Source: Aldehydirespirator sp965261105 (GTDB lineage: Bacteria; Actinomycetota; Acidimicrobiia; Acidimicrobiales; Aldehydirespiratoraceae). From it: a stretch of DNA of 64,000 nucleotides. Positions 53,670 to 62,333 of this stretch are shown here, piece by piece (position 1 is the first letter of the stretch; every line of letters begins with the position of its first letter). The notes beneath the pieces are model-generated. The model was not told the DNA's origin and ran no database searches. It saw only the letters and a list, made by a program, of their open reading frames with translations. The stretch lies in NCBI GenBank assembly GCA_965261105.1, contig CBDHCM010000006.1:992001-1056000 (forward strand). The letters run 5' to 3'. The position numbers and the translations under genes were made by a program.

Positions 53670-54986
53670 ATGACAACCAGGAAGACCATCAGCCGGACTC
53701 TGGCCGTGATACTGGCGCTGGCACTGCCGGCTGCGGCTTGCGGAGGCGACGACACCGAGACGTCCGGCACAACGGCGACGTCCCCGGCGCCCACCGAACC
53801 GGCTCCGGCCCCGTCCGATGATGAGCCGGATGCACCGGCTCCCGCGGAGGCCGCCGCGGCCGAGCCGGCGCCGATGGACCTCGATGTCGACGCGATCCTG
53901 GCTACGGACCTAGCCGACTGCGCCCCGGCGCCGGACGGCGAACCTCTGAGGATCGGCTACGCCGCGGACTTCTCCGAACTCGGCGGTTTCGTGGACATTC
54001 CGGCGTCCGCAGCGGCGGAATATTTCTCGGAGCTCGTGAACTGCCGGGGCGGCGTGGACGGACATCCGATCGAGATGGTGATCCGCGACATCGAGGGCGA
54101 TCCCGAGACGGCCGGCCGTGTCGCCCAGGATCTGCTCGACGAGAACGTCACGGCCATCCTCGGCCCGGCCTTCTTCGACGTCAACCAGGCGATCCTGCAG
54201 GTCACCGCGGGGCGGGTGCCGCTGATCTCGGTCTCTTCCACTGAGCCGCTGCTGGCGGACGTTGCGCAGCTGTCGCTGCTGGCCTCATTCACCGACACGG
54301 CCCAGGCGGAGGCGGCCGCACAGTTCGCGATCGACCAGGGCTGGACGACGGCCGTCACGTTCAGCGTTCCCGGGCCCTATTTCGGCTACGTCGTGGAGGT
54401 CTTCACCGATACGTTCGAGTCGCTCGGCGGGCAGGCGCTGGGCGACTACCCGTTCGTGCCGGGGGGGACGACCGACTTCTCAGCGCAGGTCAACGAGATC
54501 GCTGCCCTGGACCAGCAGCCCGACGTCGTGTACTCGGCGCTGTTGGCCTTCCAGGCCGCCATCCTGGCCGCCCAACTCGGCGAGGCAACAGTCGACGCCG
54601 AGATGGTGGTAGCGGACGCCTTCTCGGCAACGGGCGGCTACTTCGTCGACGGCGTGGAGGGATTCTTCCACACTTCGCACACGTTCCCGGAGCCCGACGG
54701 TCGGATGCTGCGCTTCCTCAGCAGCTACGAGGCCACCCAGGGCGCCACGCTCGAGAGCGATTCGTACTCGGCGCTGGCCGCCGACGCCATCCTCGTCATC
54801 GCCGACGCCGTCATCCGCAGCGGTTCGCTCGACCCGGTCACGGTCGGTGAGGCCATGATCGCTGGGACGGGCGTCGACGGCCTGACCGGCACGCTGGCCT
54901 ACAACGGGGGAGCGACGCCGAACACGCCCGTCTATGTGCACGAGGTTGTGAACGGCGGGCCGAGCCTCGCCGCGGTGTTCGACTGA
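53670..54986 (+). CDS. ABC transporter substrate-binding lipoprotein (LIV family)
   Basis: This 438-residue lipoprotein has signal AVILALALPAAACGG with lipobox Cys, a long Ala/Pro/Glu linker and a type-1 periplasmic-binding fold (LRIGYAADFSELGGFVDIPA...AVAFFDVNQAILQVT-type layout). The family binds branched-chain amino acids, amides or aromatic acids. AGGAGG lies before the ATG. It is encoded with LivF, LivH and a LivM-LivG fusion, which together make an importer. Confidence 0.88.
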   Translation: MTTRKTISRTLAVILALALPAAACGGDDTETSGTTATSPAPTEPAPAPSDDEPDAPAPAEAAAAEPAPMDLDVDAILATDLADCAPAPDGEPLRIGYAADFSELGGFVDIPASAAAEYFSELVNCRGGVDGHPIEMVIRDIEGDPETAGRVAQDLLDENVTAILGPAFFDVNQAILQVTAGRVPLISVSSTEPLLADVAQLSLLASFTDTAQAEAAAQFAIDQGWTTAVTFSVPGPYFGYVVEVFTDTFESLGGQALGDYPFVPGGTTDFSAQVNEIAALDQQPDVVYSALLAFQAAILAAQLGEATVDAEMVVADAFSATGGYFVDGVEGFFHTSHTFPEPDGRMLRFLSSYEATQGATLESDSYSALAADAILVIADAVIRSGSLDPVTVGEAMIAGTGVDGLTGTLAYNGGATPNTPVYVHEVVNGGPSLAAVFD

Positions 54987-55020
54987 GCGGGCGGGCGAAC
55001 CATCGGACCGCCCGGACGTC

Positions 55021-55752
55021 GTGCTGACCCTCGAACAGGTCGAGGTCGCCTACGGGGGTGTCCGGGCGGTCCACGGAGCATCGATCTCGGTCGGTGAAGG
55101 CGAGCTTGTCGCGCTCATCGGCCCCAATGGCGCCGGCAAGAGCAGCCTTCTCAACGCCGTCGTCGGACTGCACGCTCCCTGCGGTGGCACGATCTGCTGG
55201 CGCGGCACCGATGTGACCGGCTGGTCCCCGCAGCGGCTGCTGCGGGCTGGTATCGCCCTGGTGCCCGAGCATCGCCGCATCCTGACCGGGCTGACCACCG
55301 AGGAGAACCTGCTCGTCGCCGGGATCGTGATTGGTTCACGATCCCGCCGGAGGCTCGCAGCGGAGTTGATGGAGCGCTTCGAGGTGCTCGAACGCAAGCG
55401 CGCCGTGCCCGCCGGCCTGCTCTCGGGCGGTGAGGCGCAGCAACTTGCCATCGCCCGCGCGCTCATGAGCCGCCCCGACTTGCTGATGATGGACGAACCG
55501 GCCCTGGGGCTGGCGCCACGCCTGCGCAGTCAAGTGTTCGACCTGCTCGGCGAACTGGCCGCGGCGGGAACGACCCTGCTTGTCGTCGAGCAGGATACGC
55601 GCCGCCTTCTCCAGATGGCGGACACCGCGTACATCATGCGCAGCGGCGATATCGTCGCCAGCGGAACGGCCGGTGCCCTCGCGGCACGCGAGGACCTGTT
55701 CGAGGCGTTCCTCGGGACCGACACTTCATGGTCGAGTTCGTCCAGCAACTGA
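55021..55752 (+). CDS. ABC transporter ATP-binding protein LivF-type
   Basis: This 243-residue ATPase has Walker A GPNGAGKSS, Q-loop region with ERERRILTGLTTEENL-like wording, signature LSGGEAQQLAIARAL and Walker B LLMMDEPALGLAP. It starts GTG at 55021. It overlaps livH by 25 bases. Confidence 0.92.
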   Translation: MLTLEQVEVAYGGVRAVHGASISVGEGELVALIGPNGAGKSSLLNAVVGLHAPCGGTICWRGTDVTGWSPQRLLRAGIALVPEHRRILTGLTTEENLLVAGIVIGSRSRRRLAAELMERFEVLERKRAVPAGLLSGGEAQQLAIARALMSRPDLLMMDEPALGLAPRLRSQVFDLLGELAAAGTTLLVVEQDTRRLLQMADTAYIMRSGDIVASGTAGALAAREDLFEAFLGTDTSWSSSSSN

Positions 55753-56615
55753 TCGACGGCCTCGGCCTCGGCAGCGAGTACGCCCTGCTGGCTCTGGGGA
55801 TCGGCCTGACCTTCGGGGTCATGCGCATGGTCAATTTCGCCCACGGGGAGCTCATCACCGTCAGTGCGTACGTGGCGTACGGACTCACGCTCGTCGGGAT
55901 GGGCTGGTGGATCCTCGTTCCGGTCATCGTGGCGACGTCGATCGCCACATCGGTCGCGCTTGAACTCGTGGCGTTCCGGTGGGTCCGGGGCGCCAGCGAC
56001 TTCGCCATGCTGCTCATGTCGTTCGGTGTGCACTTCGTCGTGCAGGCGGGCTTCGTCATGTACGTGTCGGCCGGCGCGCGGGGATTCGACAGGCCGGACT
56101 GGATCGCCAGAACCGTTTCCTTGGGCGGCGTGCGCGTCGAGGTGGTCGACATTGCCGTGATAGTCGTCACGGTGTTGACCTTGCTGGCCACCCTGGCGAT
56201 CCTGCGCAAGACGATCTACGGGCTGGCGATCCGGGCCGCCGCTGAGGACTTCGACACGGCCCGGCTGCTCGGCGTTCGCAGCAACCTCGTGATCCGGTCG
56301 GCGTTCGCGCTGGCCGGACTGCTCGCCGGGGTTGCGGCGGTTCTCTTCCTGATGCGGACCGGCAGGGCGGCACCCGCCGCCGGGCTCATCCCGATGCTCA
56401 AGGGTGTCCTCGCTGCGCTCATCGGAGGTCTGGGCCGGCTGCAGGGCGCGGTGATCGGCGGCATCGTGCTCGGGGTCGTCGAGGTGCAACTCGTCTCGCG
56501 GCTCCCCGACGAACTCGACGGGATGGTCAACGGGATCGTGTTCGTCCTGATTGCGCTGCTGTTCATTTTCCGTCCGGCAGGAATACTGGGCGCCAGCGCC
56601 AGGGAGCGAGTGTGA
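55728..56615 (+). CDS. Branched-chain amino acid ABC permease LivH-type
   Basis: This 295-residue multi-pass permease opens FVQQLIDGLGLGSEYALLAL, then LTFGVMRMVNFAHGELI, the family hallmark, and GLIPMLKGVLAALIGGLGRL. It overlaps the upstream ATPase gene by 25 bases and the downstream fusion gene by four (GTGA), so the genes are tightly coupled. Confidence 0.93.
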   Translation: MVEFVQQLIDGLGLGSEYALLALGIGLTFGVMRMVNFAHGELITVSAYVAYGLTLVGMGWWILVPVIVATSIATSVALELVAFRWVRGASDFAMLLMSFGVHFVVQAGFVMYVSAGARGFDRPDWIARTVSLGGVRVEVVDIAVIVVTVLTLLATLAILRKTIYGLAIRAAAEDFDTARLLGVRSNLVIRSAFALAGLLAGVAAVLFLMRTGRAAPAAGLIPMLKGVLAALIGGLGRLQGAVIGGIVLGVVEVQLVSRLPDELDGMVNGIVFVLIALLFIFRPAGILGASARERV

Positions 56616-58489
56616 GGGACCCTCGCGGGCTCACCGGCCGGCTGGTCGATCGGCTTCTCCCCGACATCGGCGCAGGTGGCCTGGTGTGCGCCGCGGTCGT
56701 CGGGGTGGGGCTCCTCTACGTCCGCGGGGCGGGCGACGCGGCCGGGGAGCGACTGTTCACGTCCCTGCTCATCAACGCCACCATCGTCGTCGGGATACAG
56801 ATCTTCATCGGCAACACCGGGATCCTGTCGTTCGGCCACGTTGGCTTCGGTGCGGTCGCCGGTTACGCCTTCGTGCTGTTCGCCATCGATGGCGAGCGGA
56901 AGGCCCACCTGGTGCCCGACGCTCCGTTCGGGCTTGTAGACGTGACTGTGCATCCGGTCGCGGCGATTGCGGTTGCGGTGGCGGTAAGCACCGTCGTGGC
57001 CGCCGTCGTCGGGCTCGGGTTGGTGCGCTCGGGAGCGGCGTCGGGAGCGATCGCTCCCACGGTCATCACGTTGTCGTTGCTGTTCGCCACGTTCGAGCTG
57101 GCCGTCAACTGGACCGATCTGACCGGCGGGAATCGGGCCGGCCTGAGCTTCCGTCCCGGCACCGCCATGGCGGGGCGAGCCTACGCCTATGGAGCGTTCG
57201 CCCTGGCGCTCGGGGTGGCGGGCCTCTACCGCCGCTCGCGAACGGCACGGCTGGTCAGGGCTGTCCGAGAGGACGATGTTGCGGCCCGCTCGCTGGGCAT
57301 CCACCCGGCCCCCCACCAGATGATCGCCCTGCTGGTGTCGGTCGCCGTGGTCGCGGTCGGATCGTCGCTGCGCGTCTGGCTCACCGGCACGATCTCGCCC
57401 GAGCGGTTCTTCATCGACTACACACTGCTGACCATCACCATGCTGGTCGTCGGCGGGCGCAACAGCATCACCGGAGCCACCCTCGGCACGGTCGTGATCA
57501 CCGTCGTGACCGAGGCCGCCCGGGTGCTGTCGGGTCCCGACGTCAATCCCGGTCCGTTCGACTCCATCCTGCGTCCGGGCCTGGTTGATCTGGTGCTCGG
57601 TGCCTCGATGGTCGGCTTCATGATTCTGCGCCCGCGGGGGCTGCTGGACGACTGGGAACTCGCCGACTGGCTCGGTCGTCGACTCGGAAGGCTTCGTCGT
57701 GGCGCTCGCGGGGCGGTACCGGGGTCGGCGACCCTCGGGGTTGGGCACATTGAGCGCTCGCAGGCGCTCTCGGGCCCGGTCCGGCTGGCCGCGACGGGCG
57801 TCACGGTGGACTTCGGTGGCCTGCGCGTCCTGGAGAACGCGCATATCCTCGCAGAGAGGGGGTGCGTTGTGGGGCTCATCGGGCCGAACGGTGCCGGCAA
57901 GACGACGATGCTCAACGCCATGACCGGCGTCGTCGGTGCCACGCAGGGCCGGATCAGTCTCGACGGGTACGACATCGCCGGGCTGGCGCCCCACCGGCTG
58001 GCCAGACGCGGCCTCGCCCGCACGTTCCAGAATCTGCGGCTCTTCGGCGCGCTGAGCGTGCGGGAGAACGTCGAGGTGGCCGCACTCGCCGGCGTCCGCT
58101 CGACCGGGAGAGTCGAGCAGTCGGCAGCTGGCCTGCTGGCGTTGTGCGGCCTCGCCGACATCGCCGGGGTGCGTGCTCGCGCCCTCGACTACGGCGCCTC
58201 GAAGCGCCTCGAACTGGCCCGAGCCGCGGCGCAGGCCCCGGGGTTCCTGCTCCTAGACGAGCCCACCTCGGGCTTCTCCGAACTGGAGTCGGTGATCATC
58301 GTGGACCAGATCCGCCATATCGCCGCCGCTTTGGGTTGTGGTGTGGTGGTGATCGACCACGACCTCGCCTTCATCACCAACCTCTGCGACCGCGTCTACT
58401 GTCTCGATCAGGGCTCGGTCATCGCCACCGGATCGCCTGCGGAGATCCGGTCCCACCCGGCGGTCCGCGCCGCCTACCTGGGCGGCTGA
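56612..58489 (+). CDS. LivM permease fused to LivG ATPase
   Basis: This 625-residue fusion has residues 1 to about 360 as the LivM-type permease (IFIGNTGILSFGHVGFGAVA; ITMLVVGGRNSITGATLGTV). Residues about 390-625 are a LivG-type ATPase with Walker A GPNGAGKTT, a signature region written YGASKRLELARAA (weaker than the usual LSGGQ), Walker B FLLLDEPTSGF and the His switch VIDHDLAF. Fusion of the two is known but uncommon. It completes the importer. Confidence 0.92.
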   Translation: MRDPRGLTGRLVDRLLPDIGAGGLVCAAVVGVGLLYVRGAGDAAGERLFTSLLINATIVVGIQIFIGNTGILSFGHVGFGAVAGYAFVLFAIDGERKAHLVPDAPFGLVDVTVHPVAAIAVAVAVSTVVAAVVGLGLVRSGAASGAIAPTVITLSLLFATFELAVNWTDLTGGNRAGLSFRPGTAMAGRAYAYGAFALALGVAGLYRRSRTARLVRAVREDDVAARSLGIHPAPHQMIALLVSVAVVAVGSSLRVWLTGTISPERFFIDYTLLTITMLVVGGRNSITGATLGTVVITVVTEAARVLSGPDVNPGPFDSILRPGLVDLVLGASMVGFMILRPRGLLDDWELADWLGRRLGRLRRGARGAVPGSATLGVGHIERSQALSGPVRLAATGVTVDFGGLRVLENAHILAERGCVVGLIGPNGAGKTTMLNAMTGVVGATQGRISLDGYDIAGLAPHRLARRGLARTFQNLRLFGALSVRENVEVAALAGVRSTGRVEQSAAGLLALCGLADIAGVRARALDYGASKRLELARAAAQAPGFLLLDEPTSGFSELESVIIVDQIRHIAAALGCGVVVIDHDLAFITNLCDRVYCLDQGSVIATGSPAEIRSHPAVRAAYLGG

Positions 58490-58556
58490 TCATGGGACCC
58501 GCTTCAGGCAGGAACGCAGCGGCATGAGAACCGCATGACGCAACGGGGGTTGGGGC

Positions 58557-61500
58557 ATGTCGACGGCCCGGCGTGACTACCGACTCGAGGATCGATACGA
58601 CCTGACGACCGGCCGGGTGCTTCTCACCGGTGTGCAGGCCCTCGCCCGCGTGCCGGTCGACCAGATGCGCATCGATCGTGCCGCCGGCCGCAACACGGCT
58701 GCTTTGGTGTCGGGTTATCCCGGGTCTCCATTGGGCGGTTTCGACCTCGAGATGAGTCGGGTCCTACGCCGATTCGGTGACCTGTCGATCGTGCATCAGC
58801 CGGCCGTGAACGAGGAGCTTGCCGCCAGCGCCGTGATGGGCTCTCAGCTTGCGCCGGGCCGACCCGACGCGCGCCACGAGGGCGTGGTGGGTGTCTGGTA
58901 CGGCAAGGCTCCCGGCCTGGACCGTGCCACTGACGCGTTGCGCCACGGCGTGTTCGCCGGAGCGTCACGCCTCGGTGGTGTAGTCGTGATGGTCGGAGAC
59001 GATCCGATGGCGAAGTCGTCGACGATGCCGTCGTCGTCGGACGCGGCGCTCGTCGACCTGCACATGCCGATCCTCTACCCGGGAACGACCCGGGAGTGCC
59101 TCGAGCTTGGCCTTCACGCAGTGGCGATGAGCCGGGCGTCGGGGCTTTGGTCGGCGATGAAGATCGTGACTCCGATCGCCGACGGGTCGGGCACCGTCGA
59201 CTTGCCGGCACTCGACGCGGAACCGGTCATGCCCGAGATGGAGATCGACGGCCGCCCATGGGTGAGCGAGCCGAGTGCGGTGTTCCTCGGGCCTCGCATG
59301 GTGGAGCTGGAACGCGAGTTCCGCGAGGTGCGGGCGGTGCTGGCCCAGCAGTACGGGTTGGACAACAAGCTCAACCGGATCGCTGTCGATCCTGCCGGCG
59401 CGTGGATCGGACTCGTCGCCACCGGCTTCACGTATCAGCAGCTGCTCGAGGCTCTGCGTCGACTGGGACTCGACCATGAGCGCGACCTTCACGCCGCGGG
59501 GATCCGGCTGCTGCAGCTTCGAATGCCGGTGCCCTTCGACCGCGGGCTCGTGCGGCGGTTCGCGCGCGGGCTGCGGGAGGTGGTTGTGATCGAGGAGAAG
59601 AACCCGACGCTGGAATGGCTCATCAAGGACGCGTTGTACTCTGCCGCCGATCGCCCCGTTGTCGTGGGCAAGGCAGACGAGCAGGGCGATCTGCTGATGC
59701 CGAGCTATGGCCGGCTCGATGCGGATGCCATCGTGGTCGGTCTACGCGCTCGACTAGCGGCGCGGCTCGCCCATCGACTCGCGCCGATTGAGCGCGTCCG
59801 GCCCCGGGCGCTCCGCAGCCTGATCCCGCTGTCGGTCAACCGCACGCCCTTCTTCTGCTCGGGCTGCCCGCACAACTGGGGCACGAAGGTTCCCGACGAC
59901 ACGCTCGTCGGTGCCGGCACGGGATGTCACGGCATGTCGCTGCTGATGGACCCGACACGAGTGGGCGAGACGATCGGCATCACGGCCATGGGCAACGAGG
60001 GGGCGCACTGGATCGGCATGGCACCCTTCGTCGACACGTCCCATGCCGTCCAGAACCTCGGCGACGGCACCTACCTGCACTCCGGGCAGCTGGCCATCCA
60101 GGCCGCCATCGGATCCGACACCACGATGACCTTCAAGATCCTGTACAACGACACCGTCGCGATGACTGGCGGGCAGGAGCCGGCACACCGGATCGGAGTG
60201 CCGGAACTCGCCCGAGTGCTCGACGCACAGGGCGCGGCCCGCGTGCTCATAACCACCGACGATCCCAACACCTACGACCGCTCCCGACTGCCATCGTCGG
60301 TCGAGGTGTGGGACCGCACTCGGATCGTCGAGGCGCAAGAGGTCCTTGCCGTGGTCCCTGGTGTGACGGTGCTGATTCACGATCAAGCCTGTGCCGTGGA
60401 ACTGCGCCGAGGCCGCAAGCGCGGAAGGGTCGAGGCGCCGACCACCCGCGTCGTGATCAACCATCGGATATGCGAAGGCTGCGGCGACTGCGGCGACGTG
60501 AGCAACTGCGGTTCGGTTCAGCCCTTCGACACGGCGCTGGGACGAAAGACACGCATCGATCAAGCCAGCTGCAACCACGACCTGTCGTGCCTCGAGGGAG
60601 ACTGCCCGTCCTTCATGACCGTGCCGATCGAGAATGCATCCGATCAGGGTGCCGACGCCGGCGGGCACCCGCTGCTCGTGGATCCCCCGCCCGTCGAACC
60701 GAGCACCGAGCGAGTGGCGCTACGGCTCGTCGGCATCGGCGGCACCGGTGTGGTTACAGCTGCTCAGATCCTGTCGACCGCAGCCATGCTCGACGGCTGG
60801 GACATCAGCGGACTCGACCAGACTGGACTGTCGCAAAAGGCCGGGCCCGTGGTCTCCGACGTGGTTCTCGCCCGCCCAGGCGCCGGGTCCACGAACCTGA
60901 TCGGCGCCCGTGAGGCCGATGCGATCCTTGCGTTCGATCAGTTGGTCGGAGCAAGCGACGGAGTGCTAGCCGCGGCGAACACGCATACGCGTGTCATCGG
61001 ATCGATCCACAGGACACCCACCGGGGCAATGGTCGGCGACCCCGGGGTTCCGTATCCCACCCAAGATGAACTACTCGCCCGATTCGACGTCCGCGCCGGG
61101 ACCAACGACCTGTGGATGGATGCCAACGACCTCACGCTGCGGCTCGTCGGCGACGCCGCACCGGCCAATGTCTTCGTGCTCGGGGTCGCTCTCCAGGCCG
61201 GAGTCATCCCGGTTGCAGCCACCACCATCGAGCAGGCGGTCAAACTCAACGGCGTCGCAGTGAGCAACAACCTCGCTGCTCTTGAGTGGGGCCGACGATG
61301 GGTTGTTGATGCCGCCTCCGTGACGGCCGAGGCAGCGACTCGATCACCGTCGCTCGATGCCGAGGTCACCGTGCCCGACCTGCCGGCCGAACTGGAGGGC
61401 CGGATCATCGACCTCCCCCAGATCGATGATCTCCACTCCACCGTTCGAGTGAGGGCAGCGGACCTCGTCGCCTATCACAGCGCCGCCTACGCAGCGCGGT

Positions 61501-62069
61501 TCCTCGACCGTGTGGAGAGTGTCGCCCGAGCCGAGCAGGCTGTCGACAGTACATCGGTCCGGCTAACCGCCGAGATTGCCCATGGACTCCACCGCTTCAT
61601 GGCATACAAGGACGAATACGAGGTGGCCCGACTGCTTCTGGCACCAGAGGCGCAACGAGCGGCCCGTGCCGCCGGCGGATCAGCTAGCGGCATTGTCTGG
61701 CATCTGCATCCACCGTTGCTGCGAGCACTCGGGATGAAGCGGAAGCTGCGCTTCGGGCGCTGGTCGCGACCAGCGCTGCACGTACTGGTGGCAGGACGGC
61801 GACTGCGCGGCACTGCCTTGGATCCATTCGGGCGGGCACACGTGCGGCGACTGGAGCGGGCGCTCATCGAAGAGCACGATCGGGCCATCGAGGCGATCGT
61901 TGCCGGACTCTCCGCGGAGACGCTCGACGAGGCGGTCCGCATCGCGGGCCTCGCCGACGGGGTCCGCGGCTTCGAGGACCTCAAGGTCAGGCGTGCGGGC
62001 GAATACCGCGACGCTCTCAATCAAGCCCTGTCCAGCTACAACAACATGGCAACAACCGGGACCAGCTGA
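58557..62069 (+). CDS. Indolepyruvate/2-oxoacid:ferredoxin oxidoreductase (single-chain)
   Basis: This 1170-residue TPP enzyme is of the large, fused alpha-gamma type. It has the N-terminal pyrimidine domain (ALVSGYPGSPLGGFDLEMSR), the TPP domain with GTGCHGMSLLMDP and GNEGAHWIGMAPFV, and a Cys-rich ferredoxin-like segment (RICEGCGDCGDVSNCGSVQP, then CNHDLSCLEGDCPSF). A gamma domain (VGIGGTGVVTAAQILSTAAM) and a C-terminal extension follow. The family converts arylpyruvates from Trp, Phe or Tyr to aryl-acetyl-CoA. It follows the LIV importer by 67 bases, so uptake and oxidation of amino- or 2-oxoacids is the likely job. ATG 58557. Confidence 0.9.
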   Translation: MSTARRDYRLEDRYDLTTGRVLLTGVQALARVPVDQMRIDRAAGRNTAALVSGYPGSPLGGFDLEMSRVLRRFGDLSIVHQPAVNEELAASAVMGSQLAPGRPDARHEGVVGVWYGKAPGLDRATDALRHGVFAGASRLGGVVVMVGDDPMAKSSTMPSSSDAALVDLHMPILYPGTTRECLELGLHAVAMSRASGLWSAMKIVTPIADGSGTVDLPALDAEPVMPEMEIDGRPWVSEPSAVFLGPRMVELEREFREVRAVLAQQYGLDNKLNRIAVDPAGAWIGLVATGFTYQQLLEALRRLGLDHERDLHAAGIRLLQLRMPVPFDRGLVRRFARGLREVVVIEEKNPTLEWLIKDALYSAADRPVVVGKADEQGDLLMPSYGRLDADAIVVGLRARLAARLAHRLAPIERVRPRALRSLIPLSVNRTPFFCSGCPHNWGTKVPDDTLVGAGTGCHGMSLLMDPTRVGETIGITAMGNEGAHWIGMAPFVDTSHAVQNLGDGTYLHSGQLAIQAAIGSDTTMTFKILYNDTVAMTGGQEPAHRIGVPELARVLDAQGAARVLITTDDPNTYDRSRLPSSVEVWDRTRIVEAQEVLAVVPGVTVLIHDQACAVELRRGRKRGRVEAPTTRVVINHRICEGCGDCGDVSNCGSVQPFDTALGRKTRIDQASCNHDLSCLEGDCPSFMTVPIENASDQGADAGGHPLLVDPPPVEPSTERVALRLVGIGGTGVVTAAQILSTAAMLDGWDISGLDQTGLSQKAGPVVSDVVLARPGAGSTNLIGAREADAILAFDQLVGASDGVLAAANTHTRVIGSIHRTPTGAMVGDPGVPYPTQDELLARFDVRAGTNDLWMDANDLTLRLVGDAAPANVFVLGVALQAGVIPVAATTIEQAVKLNGVAVSNNLAALEWGRRWVVDAASVTAEAATRSPSLDAEVTVPDLPAELEGRIIDLPQIDDLHSTVRVRAADLVAYHSAAYAARFLDRVESVARAEQAVDSTSVRLTAEIAHGLHRFMAYKDEYEVARLLLAPEAQRAARAAGGSASGIVWHLHPPLLRALGMKRKLRFGRWSRPALHVLVAGRRLRGTALDPFGRAHVRRLERALIEEHDRAIEAIVAGLSAETLDEAVRIAGLADGVRGFEDLKVRRAGEYRDALNQALSSYNNMATTGTS

Positions 62070-62086
62070 AGCTCGATCAGGGACGC

Positions 62087-62299
62087 CTAATAGATGCCAG
62101 GAAAGATCCGGTACGGCACTCGGGCCTGGTACTCGGCCCACTTCTCGGGGCCGTGCTTCTGCTCGCACGCTCTCTCGTCGAAGCGTTGGCGGACGGTGAA
62201 GAACGAGATGGCGAAGATGGTCAGCGGCGCGAAGAACGCCGCTACGGCCTCGCCTGTGGACAGGTCCGTGAGGTGTTCGATACCGAGCGATTCAGCCAT
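62087..62299 (-). CDS. Short sterol-reductase-like (ERG4/DHCR7 C-terminal) protein
   Basis: This 70-residue ORF has one hydrophobic segment (AAFFAPLTIFAISFFTV), followed by RFDERACEQKHGPEKWAEYQ and a VPYRIFPGIY end. The DERxCxxKxGxxWxxYxxxVPYRIxPGIY pattern is the extreme C-terminus of ERG4/ERG24-type sterol reductases, normally over 400 residues. Here it stands alone, with a start and GGAGCAAGGGG upstream, 34 bases after amt. It is either a fragment or a genuine micro-protein. Confidence 0.6.
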   Translation of the reverse strand: MAESLGIEHLTDLSTGEAVAAFFAPLTIFAISFFTVRQRFDERACEQKHGPEKWAEYQARVPYRIFPGIY

Positions 62300-62333
62300 G
62301 GCCGAACGCCCCTTGCTCCAGTGAGGTGGTCAT

